Below, piece after piece: positions 1 to 11,759 of a DNA stretch of 64,000 nt. The DNA comes from Posidonia oceanica (lineage: Eukaryota > Streptophyta > Magnoliopsida > Alismatales > Posidoniaceae): contig JAZBRS010000026.1 in assembly GCA_037176725.1 (NCBI GenBank), positions 155,321,501 to 155,385,500 on the forward strand, given 5' to 3'. The notes under the pieces are model-generated. The model did no database searches. It was not told the origin of the DNA and was given only the letters and a program-made list of their open reading frames with translations. Position numbers and translations under genes: made by a program. Numbering within the stretch: the first letter of the stretch is position 1; each line of letters begins with the position of its first letter.

Positions 1-3000
1 TCATGCTTTAGTCAAAAAAGTCAGCAAATTAAATAGTGTACCTTTACCTTGCAAATTTCAGCAAAATTACCAAAGAATGCCATAAAATGTAGAAACAAAC
101 ATACCCACAGTGCACGGACATTGATTCCTTTATATTGAAGAAGTCATCTCTCTGCTGCAGAGATGGATGCCCACCAAAAATAGACCCTCCATTTGACTCA
201 TTTATATGAGAATTTCCTTCAGAAAAATAAGTTAAATCCTTGAGGACCGGAGAGACTAATGGTGTAGTTGGCATAAGGGCCACAGCATGTTCCACAGGGA
301 CATAACAAACCTCACATGCTACAAACGAGGGGGAAATAGAAAGAATCAGTATAAACAAAGAAGAATCTGGACATTTTCCAATGACATTTGATAGCAACAT
401 GGTTTTGAAGATAAAGCATACGTCGCGGGCCAGTGCGCTTCTTATCAGCAGGTGGTGGTGAATAAGAAAAATGTTCACAATATTGGCTTGACGAAAATAC
501 ACTTGCATTAATAACTGGAAGATGATCCTGGAGTTCAAGCTCTCTACTACTAGCTGATGATATATCAGCTACCGGTGTTGCATTCAAATCATGCCCATCT
601 TTTGAAGGCATTAAGGGAGGGGTGGAGAGAATTGGCTTCTGTATACCTACGAATGGACGTACAGGCTGCCAGTTCATCTCGGGGCCTTCTGACATGGCTT
701 CATCTGAAAAATTACCATAACCAATTATATCAGCCATTCCTTTGTTGAAAAGAACAGCTGCTCAGAAAGGGATACAACATCCATATGCTACAAATCCTCC
801 CAAAAGGAGAAAAGAATTAGTCTTACCATGTTATATTATGTGACTAATGATTTGGGGTGTGTTCCTTGAAAACAAATACATGTTAATAGAAATAAGCAAT
901 AAATATACTCATACTCATAAGACAGGAAGTGATTCCTTCTTTAAAAAAAGGTAGCAAAGAGTAGCAGCTAAATTAGGACCTAACTAGTAGGGTCAACAGC
1001 AGGACCAACAAATGAACTTATTGACAATATCATTATTTGAATTCAAAACATTTTCATTAAGGAAATGCCTTATTGTTATTCCTTGATATCAGGAGATCTT
1101 GTTCTTCTATCCGAATATCTTGTTATCCATCAAGTATAAGATAATATCTTGCAATCTCTTAATTCTTGGAATCATCAATTATCTTCGTCCGAGATTTACT
1201 ACATGGGAGTTGAACCCACATGTTGAATGTCTGAAAAATTACCAACCTGGCATGTTAACAGAGCTCTTTGTCCTATGGAATTCTCAATTTGACCTGTGAG
1301 TCATTGTCTAACATATCCAAGTCCCTCTTCTCTCATGTCTTATTGTCTGGGCCAGTGGTACATTTAGTCTTAGCACTTATCCTCACAGAAAATTTGGTTA
1401 AAGCCCTTCTTGTGGACATATCAGATTCTCAACCTTATTACAGACTAACTCCAATCCACACCTCAGCCTCTGGTGCGTGATTTCATGTGGCCTCTTGACT
1501 ACAACAAATGCATCATACAACCTTCAACTTTAATAACGAATCCATTCAATCAACCAAGGTGGAGAAACACACGAAAGAGTACAAAGATTTCAAACATGAG
1601 CAAATCCTTTTTAGATAATAGTTGTAACTTATATTTGAACAATAATCTACATGTCCCTTGTATCTCTAGGAATGTTGTTCTTAAAGACGTACTGATGGAA
1701 ATAATTGCTATTTTAAATTCCACCTTCCTTGCAGGTTGCGATTTGTGAAGGATCACTACTCAAACTTACCCTTATTAAGGATCATCTCCTTGGTGAACTC
1801 TAATGACTCCAAATAGATCTTGACGTTTTCCTGTCATGCTTTGGCATCCTCTATATGTACTCCTTCGTTGGCTATGCGGCATTACCGCCTAATGCACGAT
1901 TCCATGTCTAAGGCTCATTGTGTTCCTTGAACAAGGCCCTTTTTCCTATTCTAGAAATAGTAGCAGTTACTGTGTATTATAAACGTAAATGCCATCTCTA
2001 GTTAGTTCATTATCCACTAACTGGCTCTTAGAAATAATTCCAATAAATTAGTATCTTTCCTGACCAACATTTCACATTGATTTCCATAATTAAAATTTTT
2101 TGAATAAGTATAGGACTTCTCATTTATTTATGATAAACTTCCATAATTACATTTATGGCTAACTTTTCAAAATTCTACTTTTGTCCTTAGCATAGCAGTG
2201 TCTGATGCTTCTTCTAACTTTCTTGCTCTTGAAAGTATCCTAGACATGAAGATTATATTTTTGCCAACTGCTCATGAATTTCTTTATGAGCATTTTCAGA
2301 ATGAGCTTTTTGCTATCTGGATTGTCATCATAATCCTACAACAAAACTATACAGCTGAATACACTCACATCATTGAGAACTTGGGCACCAACCATCACAT
2401 GCCCTATTTCCTTATGAAATACTTCCACTTTCTTTTTTGATAGGAGCCCATAGTCCATACCATCAATGGTCTTCTGACTGTGCATACTTCAAGGAATTCC
2501 TCAGTGAGGTCTCTCTAAGACACTTCTACGTCAATAAAACATAATACATTTTTGTTCATGATTTTGGTTTTCTTTGTTTTCCGTATCTTCATCCTTATGA
2601 AAATTGAAGCATCATTCTCTCCCTAGTGTGCTATTTATTAGGTAATCTTATCATAATTTCTTCCTAGTATGCTTTTGAGTTATCTTAATAGGTACTGCAG
2701 ATGTTAATGTCTTGAACCTAATATTGTACACGTCTTTATTGCTCTCAAGGAAGTAGACACTTGTAGGGGGCCATCATACTTGTGTCCAGCATGTTTCAGA
2801 CACAGCCACAGCTAGGACACAGCTCGAATTGTGTTGCACACAGCTCAGACGTGTCAATGATGTGTCCAACAAACTAGACACATCTGGATTACCTTGTATT
2901 TATTTTTATTTACGTAAGATATTACATGTAAATAGAGATTACCCCCAATTGAACTTGATAAAAATACTAAAAAATCAAATTCAAATTATTTTGAAATTCA

Positions 3001-6000
3001 AAATTCCAAATCTAGTACAAAAAATTCAGGTTCCTAATAAGACTTCAAGATCTCATGATAGTTTAAGGATGATTCACTTTCCGCAATATCTTCTTCTTTT
3101 ATTAATCTTGACTTGCCCAAAGAACTTTCCAAAAAATCAAATTCATCTTTTTATATGGAAATTATATCACAGCACCAAAGTCTGCCAAAAAATATTCTAT
3201 TTTAATAACAAGTTTTAAATAACAGAACAGATCGAGTTTTTAAATGGTTTTTGAAAAAACAGGGGTTTAAACAGGCATTTAATGAAAAAACAGTCAAAAC
3301 TAATAAAAATAAAAATAAATAAATGGCATGCATGCAACCAACAACATTCATCAAAAAATCTCAGTGTATAAAATTATCATACAAATGCAAGTAATTTAAT
3401 TCAATATACATAACTTAGACACGTGTAATTATCATTCAACCGTGAGTAAATAATTACCACTCAACCATGAGTAATTTAATCTAAAAATATAATTAAATAA
3501 GCAATAAGCATAAGTAAACAACCAAACACCTAGGTTATCAAATTATGTTATTGATAACAAGTCAACATCATATTATAAAAAATGGCCATTTTTTAGAAAA
3601 AAAAAGGGGGTAAAAACAGCCTTTTTTTTTAGTGAAAATGACCGTTTAAAGTCAATCCGTTTAAAAGCTGTATAACTGCAAAGAAAAACAATGTTATGTA
3701 AAAAACGTTTAAATAGCCGTTTTTTCCATTTTTTGGAACAACGACAACATCGTTTTCAATTAGAGAACAATTCCAGACTTAGCTAAAATTTACATAACTA
3801 GGCAATAAGCATACTTGGTTGTTATATGTATTGATAATTACACTAATCGTATATTAGGTCATTATGGTCCCACTACCTAAGCCTTGTTGACTATGTGTAG
3901 TATTGATATTTTTTAATATTCTTACTCGAGACTATTCGAGTCTCTAAGCACCAAAATGTTGTTTAAGGGGTTGGGAACTCAACAATATTTATTCAATGTT
4001 TAGCAATTCCTAAACATTGTTTTTCTATGTTAGTGTATGTTTGTGATACACAGATATGTATATATCAATGCCGTGTCCTTGCAGTGTCCATGTCCATGTC
4101 TCTGTCCTAGTTTTTCGGTATTCGATGTGTCCCATGTTGCCGTGTCCATGCTTCCTAGATTGCTCTCCATGCATTCATCAATAAGAACATATTTCCATAC
4201 AAAACATTGTCTATTGGGTCCTCTACCAATGGATCTCCATCGACCCTACTTGACCTACCCTTTTCTCTATTCTAGCTTAACTTTAACTTCTATGGGGTCA
4301 CTACCCATGAGTCTAACACAAAGTGCTCATAGTTGTCTTCTCTAATTATGTGTTATGTTGGACATCAGTTAGGGTTAATTAGGTTCAACTTTTGCTTCAT
4401 GATTATGATGTTTTTGCCTTCATGATTGACCAATAACACTTGTCAGACATCCACTCATGTAATGGTCATCTATTTGAATTATGGCATCTATTGGCCAGAA
4501 CACTCTATCATCAACAATCATTCTCTTGCATAATCTGTGATTGACTAAGAGGTCAAGCGTGTACTTGCATTTCTTAAGCTAACACTGATATCATATGGAG
4601 GTCAAACCATGATGAAAGAGTAAACTGCCCTTGTCATGACATTACTATTTTCTCCTCCAAGTCTTATGTAATCAGATGCAAATAGGTCTTCAACATCAAG
4701 AAGAAACTAGATGGAACCAATGAGACATTACTATTTTCTCCTCCAAGTCTTATGTAATCAGATGCAAATAGGTCTTCAACATCAAGAAGAAACTAGATGG
4801 AACCAATGAACAATGCAAAGTTCTTTTGATTGTTACACAGTTCAAACAATATGACAGACACCTTTAATCTAGTCATCAAAAATGGTAATTGCACCTGCAA
4901 TTTCAGGAGTGTAACCTATTAGTTAGTGGAATGCATTTATGAGGTGCTTTACTACTATGTCCTTATTGGTGTATGCTGATTAAGGGTGTAAACGGATTGC
5001 ATACGATATGGATCCATATCTCGGTGTTACCATATCCGTATCCATTTTCGAATTATGGATACGTATACGAATATAGATGTCATCCGGATATGTAAAGTGC
5101 AAATGAGATCAGTGAGTTCCTGGATGTTTTTACCTCCTTTTTTTTTGGGGTTTTTTGCAACGATCATTGGGGGAAAAGGTGGTTGGTGTGGAGAGGGCGA
5201 CGAGGGTCAAGGGTGGGTGTAGATTGAGTTTATTCAAGTTTTTGAGTAGGGAATTTATGGGGAATGGGGAGGCAAATGGGTATATTCTTGTGGTAGCCAT
5301 AGACCCAAAAAAATCGAATTTTGATGTGGTATATGGCTTTTTTTTTCTTTTTCAGTTTTTGATATGTACTCTTACATAGGTTCTTAGGATACGGGATCAT
5401 CACCGGAAACCTACGCTTTTTGGGAGAACTCTAGGTTTTTACAATCTTGTTTTGCCATCTCATACATGATGGAATGGGATAAGGTTGTGTTTCTAAAGAA
5501 GGGCATAATAGGTACTTTAGTAAAAGTTTAACACTATTAGTCCCAACTATACCAACTAAGAAAAAAAACAAAGTCCAATGTATCAAAGTGATGTGTTTTG
5601 AAATTCACGATAGTAAATTGGAAAGTGAAAACTAGTCATATTAAAGGTACCATCAAGTAATTTACTGTTTAAGATATACATATAACAATCAAATCAGAGA
5701 ATTATATATGTGTAATGCGGTTATGATACATATAATGAATACGAATATCATAGAGATCTAAAAAATGAATAAATGATATCATCAGATATGAATAGGAATA
5801 ATCTGTAATTCTGTATCCTCAAAAAAATGGATGCAAATAAGGATATGGGACGGATATCCCATATCTGTTTGCACCCTTAATGCTGATGACATCAACTTCA
5901 GTGGGATATTGATGGTGTCATCTTCAGTTGGAGTCCTAATGCATCACTAATTGAGTTTATGGATTTACTTTGTCAAAGAGGTTGCTGTGAAGGACATCGA

Positions 6001-7269
6001 TCACTTTTAGCTTCTTCCTTGGCCTAGAATCTAACAACACTGTATATGGTCGCATCGCACCCAATCAAAACACATTTTTGAAGTTGCATGGAAGACTTAA
6101 AGCAAATTTCAGTGTGGACTTCTGCTAGTGCCGGTTTTGCCTTCATCATGACAATTCCTAGTTTGATCCTCCGCTAGCATTATTGATGCTTTCTATCTTA
6201 CTGTGAAAAGTGCAGGCATCACGGATACTGTCAAAAAAGCTTAGCAGTTCATGCATCACCCAACCAATCTTCAATGGACTATGTGAAGCATCACCTTTTG
6301 TGCTGGAAGCACATAAGCTCCCATGGGATTGTCATTTTCTTGGTCGTTTCTTACTGTTGCATGCTTATATAAACACTAATCAGGTAAATGATCAAAATAA
6401 TCATCAACTTGTCAGTAGTTTTAGCTTCATCTTTAATTTGAATCTAATTCCTTGAAGCACCTAGAAGAAGAAAAAAATGTGTTGCTGCCACTTCAGCAAA
6501 ACATCTGAATTGAAGGAAATGGCTAATGCCGGTTGTGAAGTCAACTGGATCAAAAATTTTCACAAAACCCTTAATATATTGAATTTGGATACTGATTACA
6601 TGTGCTATAAAAGGACTCGATGAGAATTTAATCCACATTCCTCACGTAGATTGTATGGGAGACTATCCATCCTTCAAGATTTAACAGCTCAAGTTTTAAA
6701 ATGGAATAAGTGATTATATTTATCGTTGGATTAAAAAGACTAGTAGTTTAAAACCAAAATATTACCATGAGAAGGAAAATGTCATGGAAGATTGTGAACA
6801 ATTAATTGATACATTTGCCTAGCTTCTGAGAAACACAATATAGAATCTAGCCCCAAAAACAGAAGGCTACCGCTGAAAATAAGATTAAGATCCTCTAGGC
6901 AACGCAGGCTAACACTTGATAGTCATGACGCTAACGCACATCAAACAGATCAAAGAAAGAAGACGAACCTTGGCCGAAAATCGACAAAATAGACACGAAC
7001 ACGACGAGCGAAACGATCGCGAGCAGAAGCAACCCGACCCTCTTCCTCCCGGCAACCTTACAGACCCACGGCAGAAACTTCTCCTTCTCTCTGGACCCGG
7101 GGAGTATCGTCTTCGCCTGCTTCCTCCCCCCACCCGGCGCTGCGCATTGGACCGACACCACCACACTCCCTTGCTGCTGAAGCACTAGCTGCTGCTGCTG
7201 CTGCTGCTGCAGCGATCCGTAGCTCCCCGTTCGAAGCCCCAGCGACGGCGCCCCCCCACCTCCATTCAT
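1..7269 (-). CDS. DUF616 (MUCI70/TOD1-type) Golgi protein, 5' part, three exons seen, gene runs off the left edge
   Basis: Seen: three minus-strand exons with GT-AG borders and matching phases: 6969-7269, 422-760 and 105-318. The start at 7267-7269 is chosen because the protein then opens MNGGGG followed by SLGLRTGSYGSL, which resembles the N-terminus of plant DUF616 proteins. Residues 13-40 hold a poly-Q run. A single hydrophobic segment (VGLLLLAIVSLVVFVSIL) near the end of exon 1 indicates a type II membrane protein with a short cytosolic tail. Exon 3 carries CEVCYVPVEHAV, FGGHPSLQQRD and KESMSVHCG, the start of the DUF616 core. Known: the family includes Arabidopsis MUCI70 (putative hexosyltransferase acting on seed mucilage polysaccharides) and TOD1. 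The catalytic core lies beyond position 1. Inference: Golgi glycosylation role; which subfamily member it is cannot be decided from the N-terminal third. Confidence 0.78.
105..318 (-). CDS. Exon 3 of the DUF616 gene
   Basis: The acceptor TTTGTAG precedes 318 and the phase matches exon 2, giving a proline codon across the junction. It encodes the entry to the DUF616 domain, including the CEVC start, SIFGGHPSLQQRDDFF and ESMSVHCG. The donor GTATGT begins at 104. The next exon was not found in bases 1-104, so the gene continues to the left. Confidence 0.78.
422..760 (-). CDS. Exon 2 of the DUF616 gene
   Basis: The acceptor is ...TTTCTGAG at 763-761; the exon opens with the two bases that complete the alanine codon begun in exon 1. 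It encodes AAVLFNKGMADIIGYG and a luminal stem region rich in P/S/D that ends SPPPADKKRTGPR. The donor is at 421-420 (CGAC|GTATGC). A stem of this kind before the DUF616 core is usual for the family. Confidence 0.75.
4638..4809. repeat. Exact 86-bp tandem duplication, two copies
   Basis: Copy 1 is 4638-4723 and copy 2 is 4724-4809. By eye the two are identical, from GACATTACTATTTTCTCC to AACCAATGA. Identity implies a recent local duplication. Nothing coding is recognised in it. Confidence 0.9.
4981..5879. mobile_element. Non-autonomous hAT-superfamily element with 8-bp target duplication
   Basis: The 899-bp element begins TAAGGGTGTAAACGGAT and ends with the inverted counterpart (ATCTGTTTGCACCCTTA). 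It is flanked by a perfect 8-bp direct repeat ATGCTGAT at 4973-4980 and 5880-5887. An 8-bp target duplication and termini of the T-A-(A/G)-GGGTG type are hallmarks of plant hAT elements. No transposase frame is visible; the interior is AT-rich with subterminal ATATCC-type motifs, so the copy is non-autonomous. Confidence 0.88.
6969..7269 (-). CDS. Exon 1 of the DUF616 gene
   Basis: Start codon at 7267-7269. The donor follows 6969 (AAG|GTTCGT) and leaves one base of a codon. It encodes a glycine-rich start, SLGLRTGSYGSL, a glutamine run, a basic region (SREKEKFLPW..KVAGRKR) and the membrane anchor. The frame stays open upstream to an ATG at 7389 (40 extra residues), so a longer N-terminus cannot be excluded, although that stretch is low complexity. 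Confidence 0.75.
7189..7212 (-). repeat. CAG/CTG trinucleotide run encoding poly-Q in exon 1
   Basis: A CTG run on the plus strand translates as eight consecutive glutamines on the minus strand, after SYGSL of the DUF616 protein. Such runs vary in length between alleles. Confidence 0.85.
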
Positions 7270-7610
7270 CGCCGCCGCCGTTGGTTCCCCCCGGTCCTCA
7301 TGGTCTCCCCTCCCCCCTCGCGCCCCCTCTCTCATCCATACACTGGAAGCCGTGACCTTCGGGATCCAGAGCGGATCTAACGATCCCAAATCCGAATCTG
7401 GAACGCGGTCGATCGAATGCAGTGCGGGACCGGGATGAGATGTCCTCCAGCCAATCGCCGGGAAATACAGGTGGGAGAGGAGTGGCGGCGGCGGCGGCAG
7501 CGGCGGCGATTGTGGGTTGGATGTGGCGGCGGGGGATTCGGGAATTCCGAAGTCGTGATCAGCGGCGGGGGAGGGGAATGGGTAGCTTGGTCGTAATCAT
7601 TCAAGTGTGG
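7270..7610 (-). other. Presumed 5' leader of the DUF616 gene
   Basis: GC-rich segment upstream of the chosen ATG. It holds an upstream minus-strand reading frame of 75 codons (7604-7377) and two in-frame upstream ATGs (7389, 7335). An overlapping plus-strand frame here is read as antisense noise. Whether the upstream frame is in the mRNA depends on the unknown transcription start. Confidence 0.4.
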
Positions 7611-7746
7611 ATTTTTGTTTTTTGTTTTCTTCTCTGCACTGGTTCGGTGTGGAACAATTTTTCTTCAACAACCATTACAATCTCGTTCAAGGACGTAACA
7701 CTTCGTTTAGCGTTACAGGCACGAAGTTTCATGTTATTGGGTTCTT

Positions 7747-7758
7747 TGTATATATACC
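7747..7758 (-). promoter_or_regulatory. Possible TATA box for the DUF616 gene
   Basis: Reading the minus strand, GGGTATATATACAAAG lies about 480 bp upstream of the start codon. It is a good TATA-type match at a plausible distance, but AT-rich surroundings make chance matches common. Confidence 0.25.
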
Positions 7759-7799
7759 CGAGAAAGAATAGAAATTGCATTGATACCTATGTGTTTTGA

Positions 7800-9097
7800 T
7801 CTATTTGCATGTGTATTCCTCGTTGGTTTCTCTATTTGCATGTATGCCATTATGGTTAATTTACGTTTCGATTTCCATCCAACCCATTACTTCACATTAG
7901 TTTTCCAAACACTCATTTGAAATAACGAAAATATCCTTGATATTAGATGAAACTGCGACACTTAAAAAGGAAACCTGAACTCACTTCTCCCACAAGGCCA
8001 CAGCATCGAGATTTGATTACATTCTGTGTTGGTGTATGTTCATCCTTAAGTGAAACTCCCTAAACCATAGTACTTATTTACACTCGCTCTCTAATTTTGT
8101 ACCACTACTTTTTAACTAGTAATTGTAGGTATATTGTGTTGTTATTTCTTTGTTGTTGTCTCGTCCTTGAGGAGTAGAAATTATCAATCTTCAGTATTGA
8201 TAAGTGCTTATGGGTTAGTCATCAATAGAAATTACATGAATTCTAGTTCATACGTGTTGGAACCTTGATCTTCTTCCACTATTTTGATCCCTTGTTGCAG
8301 GTCACTTGGGTGGGTACTTTTTTTTACATTGACCAATGCCACGTCAAGCATTCTTCTTTGTCAAAAGAGTAAATATATATGAAAAAATACAATATTGTAC
8401 CTACAAGTAATATTTTTATTAACATTGTATTTAAGAGTAAATTGGTGATCTAACATGAGATGAAGGTTTCATAACTAAGAACCTTTGATTTATGGTAGGG
8501 GCATCATTGTAAATAGAGAAGTTAATGAGAGGTGTATATATAAATAATTAAAATCGAGGGATATACTTATGATCTTGATACTAGACTGTTCAATTATAAT
8601 ACAATCTAACAATTTAAACCATATATTTTGAAAATAGTAGTTGCAAAAAAATAATAAAACAAAAGAGATAAAGGAAGGGTTTGTGCCATCAGATATAAAA
8701 GAAAACTAAAGGAAAAGGAAATTATTTCTCTTTGACCACTTTTTTAAGTAGTGTTTGTGCCTTCACTGGAAAAAGAAAAGATTTCTGTTCGTTTTCAGAG
8801 TATAAAAGCTAAGAAGATTTTCATTTCCGTGGATTTAAGGTAAAAATCTCAACGGAAACGCATCTCCATCTCCGTCTTCTTCGTAGAATATATCAATGTA
8901 TTCTCATATCAATGGTTGAAAAATGCTATTTTTTACTATTTTCAACCATTAAATCTCTTAATCCATGATTTAATTTAATAAGCTATTAAAAAAATTATGG
9001 TGACCATATCAACCCACATGTACACCTCCAACTATTGTTCCCCACATGGTCCCTTTTACCCCACCTCCAACCAACCTCTCCCATGTGGTCCCCCTTA
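7800..9097. other. Intergenic AT-rich DNA, nothing recognised
   Basis: No open frame with recognisable domains on either strand, no inverted termini found by eye, no RNA gene. Confidence 0.6.
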
Positions 9098-9410
9098 TCT
9101 CAAAATTCAGTGTCTATATAAAATTTCAGTGCCTGCACAAAATTTCTGTGTCTACATATATCCAATGTCTTCTACTAAACTTCAGTATTCGTACAAAAAA
9201 TCAATGTCTACACAAAATTTTAGTATCTGCACAAAATTTCAGTGTCTGCATATATCCAATATCTTTTACTAAAATTCAGTACCCATACAAAAAATTAATG
9301 TCTACACCAAATTCCAGTGTCGGCATAAAATTTCAGTGTCTACATATATCCAATATCTTCTACTAAAATTCAATACCCATACAAAAATTCAGTGTCTGCA
9401 CATATTCAAA
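9098..9410. repeat. Tandem array, period 94 bp, about three copies
   Basis: The marker TCCAAT(A/G)TCTT(C/T)TACTAAA recurs at 9161, 9255 and 9349, exactly 94 bp apart. Each unit is itself made of shorter AATTTCAGTGTCTNCA-type subunits of about 20 bp. Open frames across it (8997-9366) are by-products of the repeat. Confidence 0.85.
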
Positions 9411-9494
9411 AAAGTTCATGGCTCTCTCTCCCAATTTCTCCAAAAAAACTAATGTTTACTAATAGAGATTAATTACGTTTACACCTATACCAAT

Positions 9495-9577
9495 AATTGT
9501 GTTCACACTTAAAGAATAATTGTGTTCACATATAGAGAATAATTGTGTTCACACTTAGGGAATCATTGTGTTCACAC
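9495..9577. repeat. 23-bp tandem repeat, 3.6 copies
   Basis: AATTGTGTTCACA starts at 9495, 9518 and 9541, and a variant at 9564, each exactly 23 bp apart. Confidence 0.85.
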
Positions 9578-9739
9578 GAGTAATGACCAAGGAAGTAAGA
9601 TCACTACCTCATATAAACACTACATCTAATTATCTTCAATATAAATCCAACACAATACTACACCACAAGATCTTCATCAAATGTTCAAATATACTTGTCC
9701 TTAAATTGCAAGAATGATGACATGTCATTATCTGAATAT

Positions 9740-9743
<4 letters not shown>

Positions 9744-9776
<33 letters not shown>
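9744..9776. repeat. (AT)n microsatellite
   Basis: An uninterrupted 33-base AT alternation. Confidence 0.95.
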
Positions 9777-9778
<2 letters not shown>

Positions 9779-10113
9779 ATAGGCTTTTCTTGCATCCTAC
9801 CCTATTTTAATAAAATGAGGTAAGATGATATCCAACCGTTAGATTTAAATCCCACGTTGGTTAATAAAACCACTTAAATGTTATAAGTGGTTTTTTGATT
9901 GGTGCTTCATTCAAGTAATTCCCTCCAATTTAAATCCCACGTTTGCATTTGGTATATCTCTCTCAACAGTTACGCAGTAAACTGTGCTTATTTTATGAAA
10001 GGTTGCATTCAAGTAAACAAACTGAGGATTGCATGAGAGAGACTTTTTTGGTAGTAAAAAAATCATAACGTATCTGGGATTTCTGTGCTAACAATCAATC
10101 TTTATTTTCTGTG

Positions 10114-10251
10114 CTAGTATGACTGTTTTATATAAGGAGTTCAGTAACATTATTTATACATTGTATTAATTTATTACTGTATTACTAAAACAGTATTCAG
10201 TATTTGTAATACAACTACTGTTAAATAAATAAATTGTATTACTGATACAGA
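10114..10251. repeat. 138-bp direct repeat, copy 1
   Basis: CTAGTATGACTGTTTT to ACTGATACAG. It is repeated at 10463-10600, 349 bp away, with only a few differences. The unit is rich in ACTGTATTACTG/CAGTATT-type inverted segments, suggesting a fragment of a small mobile element or an old local duplication. Confidence 0.85.
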
Positions 10252-10462
10252 GATTTGGTTGAGCTATGGAGATAATGAGGAAGTTTATTTTGAAGATATG
10301 GAGGATGAGCTATGTGGACCTGAATAGATTGGATATTGTTGGTTTTAATATGTTAGCATTTTTTATTTTTAAACTTTTCTATTGGTTTGTAATATTACGT
10401 TTTTAGTTGAAAACAATGTTACTATTCGTTATGTTTCAGTAATTACATATCTTATTTTGAAA

Positions 10463-10600
10463 CTAGTATGACTGTTTTTTATAAGGAGTTTAGTAATATT
10501 ATTTATACTTTGTATTAATTTATTACTGTATTACTGAAACAGTATTCAATATCTGTAATACAACTACTGTTAAATAAATAAATTGTATTACTGATACAGA
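10463..10600. repeat. 138-bp direct repeat, copy 2
   Basis: Second copy of the unit at 10114-10251. It ends just before the A/T-rich tract that borders the H3 pseudogene. Confidence 0.85.
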
Positions 10601-10758
10601 CATTGTATTTTATTTTATTTTTTTCAAAAGCATTGATAGAATCCAATTAGCCAAAGATTCAACTTAGAAATGCAACATATATGCTGTAGAACCCACAAAA
10701 GTCTCCTAAACTTTACTACAAATTGAAACTGTTATGACCTGCATAACAGGACGTATCA

Positions 10759-11496
<738 letters not shown>

Positions 11497-11719
11497 TTAT
11501 TATTAATTTAATTCCGTCAATTCTGAATAAAGACAGTTGGTAACATGTGATTGAGTTTTGAATTGTTTGTTTTAAATTTGAAATAACATTAAACGTGGTT
11601 TTGGTTTCGTGGTTTTTTGATTTTAGCTGTTTTGCATGATCATTAAGTGAAGTATTGTATGGCTAGGATTAGTTCTCATTTACTCTTATTTTAAGGTAGA
11701 ATGCAAGGAAAATGCTCCC

Positions 11720-11758
<39 letters not shown>
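11720..11758. repeat. Compound (TA)n(TG)n microsatellite
   Basis: Uninterrupted TA alternation passing into TG alternation. It is followed by AGGATTAGCTTCAAATGAGG, a context often seen at the edge of small AT-flanked plant elements, but no opposite end was identified. Confidence 0.9.
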
Positions 11759-11759
11759 A

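Larger units (their letters stand above)
761..6968 (-). other. 6.2-kb intron 1 of the DUF616 gene
   Basis: Intron between exon 1 and exon 2, AT-rich. 761-4637: only short open frames without recognisable domains; several stretches (1100-2700, 4300-4637, 5888-6700) look like decayed transposon coding sequence, but no family could be named with confidence. It contains an 86-bp tandem duplication (4638-4809) and a hAT element (4981-5879). 3240-3760 is A/T-run-rich with nothing recognised. Confidence 0.65.

Noticed and set aside
4300..6700. Degenerate Ty1/copia coding remnants on the minus strand
   Set aside because: Some short stretches resemble copia polyprotein, but frames are too broken to support by eye; a translated search against transposon proteins would decide.
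7422..7799. 125-codon plus-strand frame opposite the DUF616 leader
   Set aside because: Alanine/arginine run from GC-rich leader read backwards; no domain.
8997..9366. Open frames of 91 and 106 codons
   Set aside because: They follow the 94-bp tandem repeat and have no recognisable domain.
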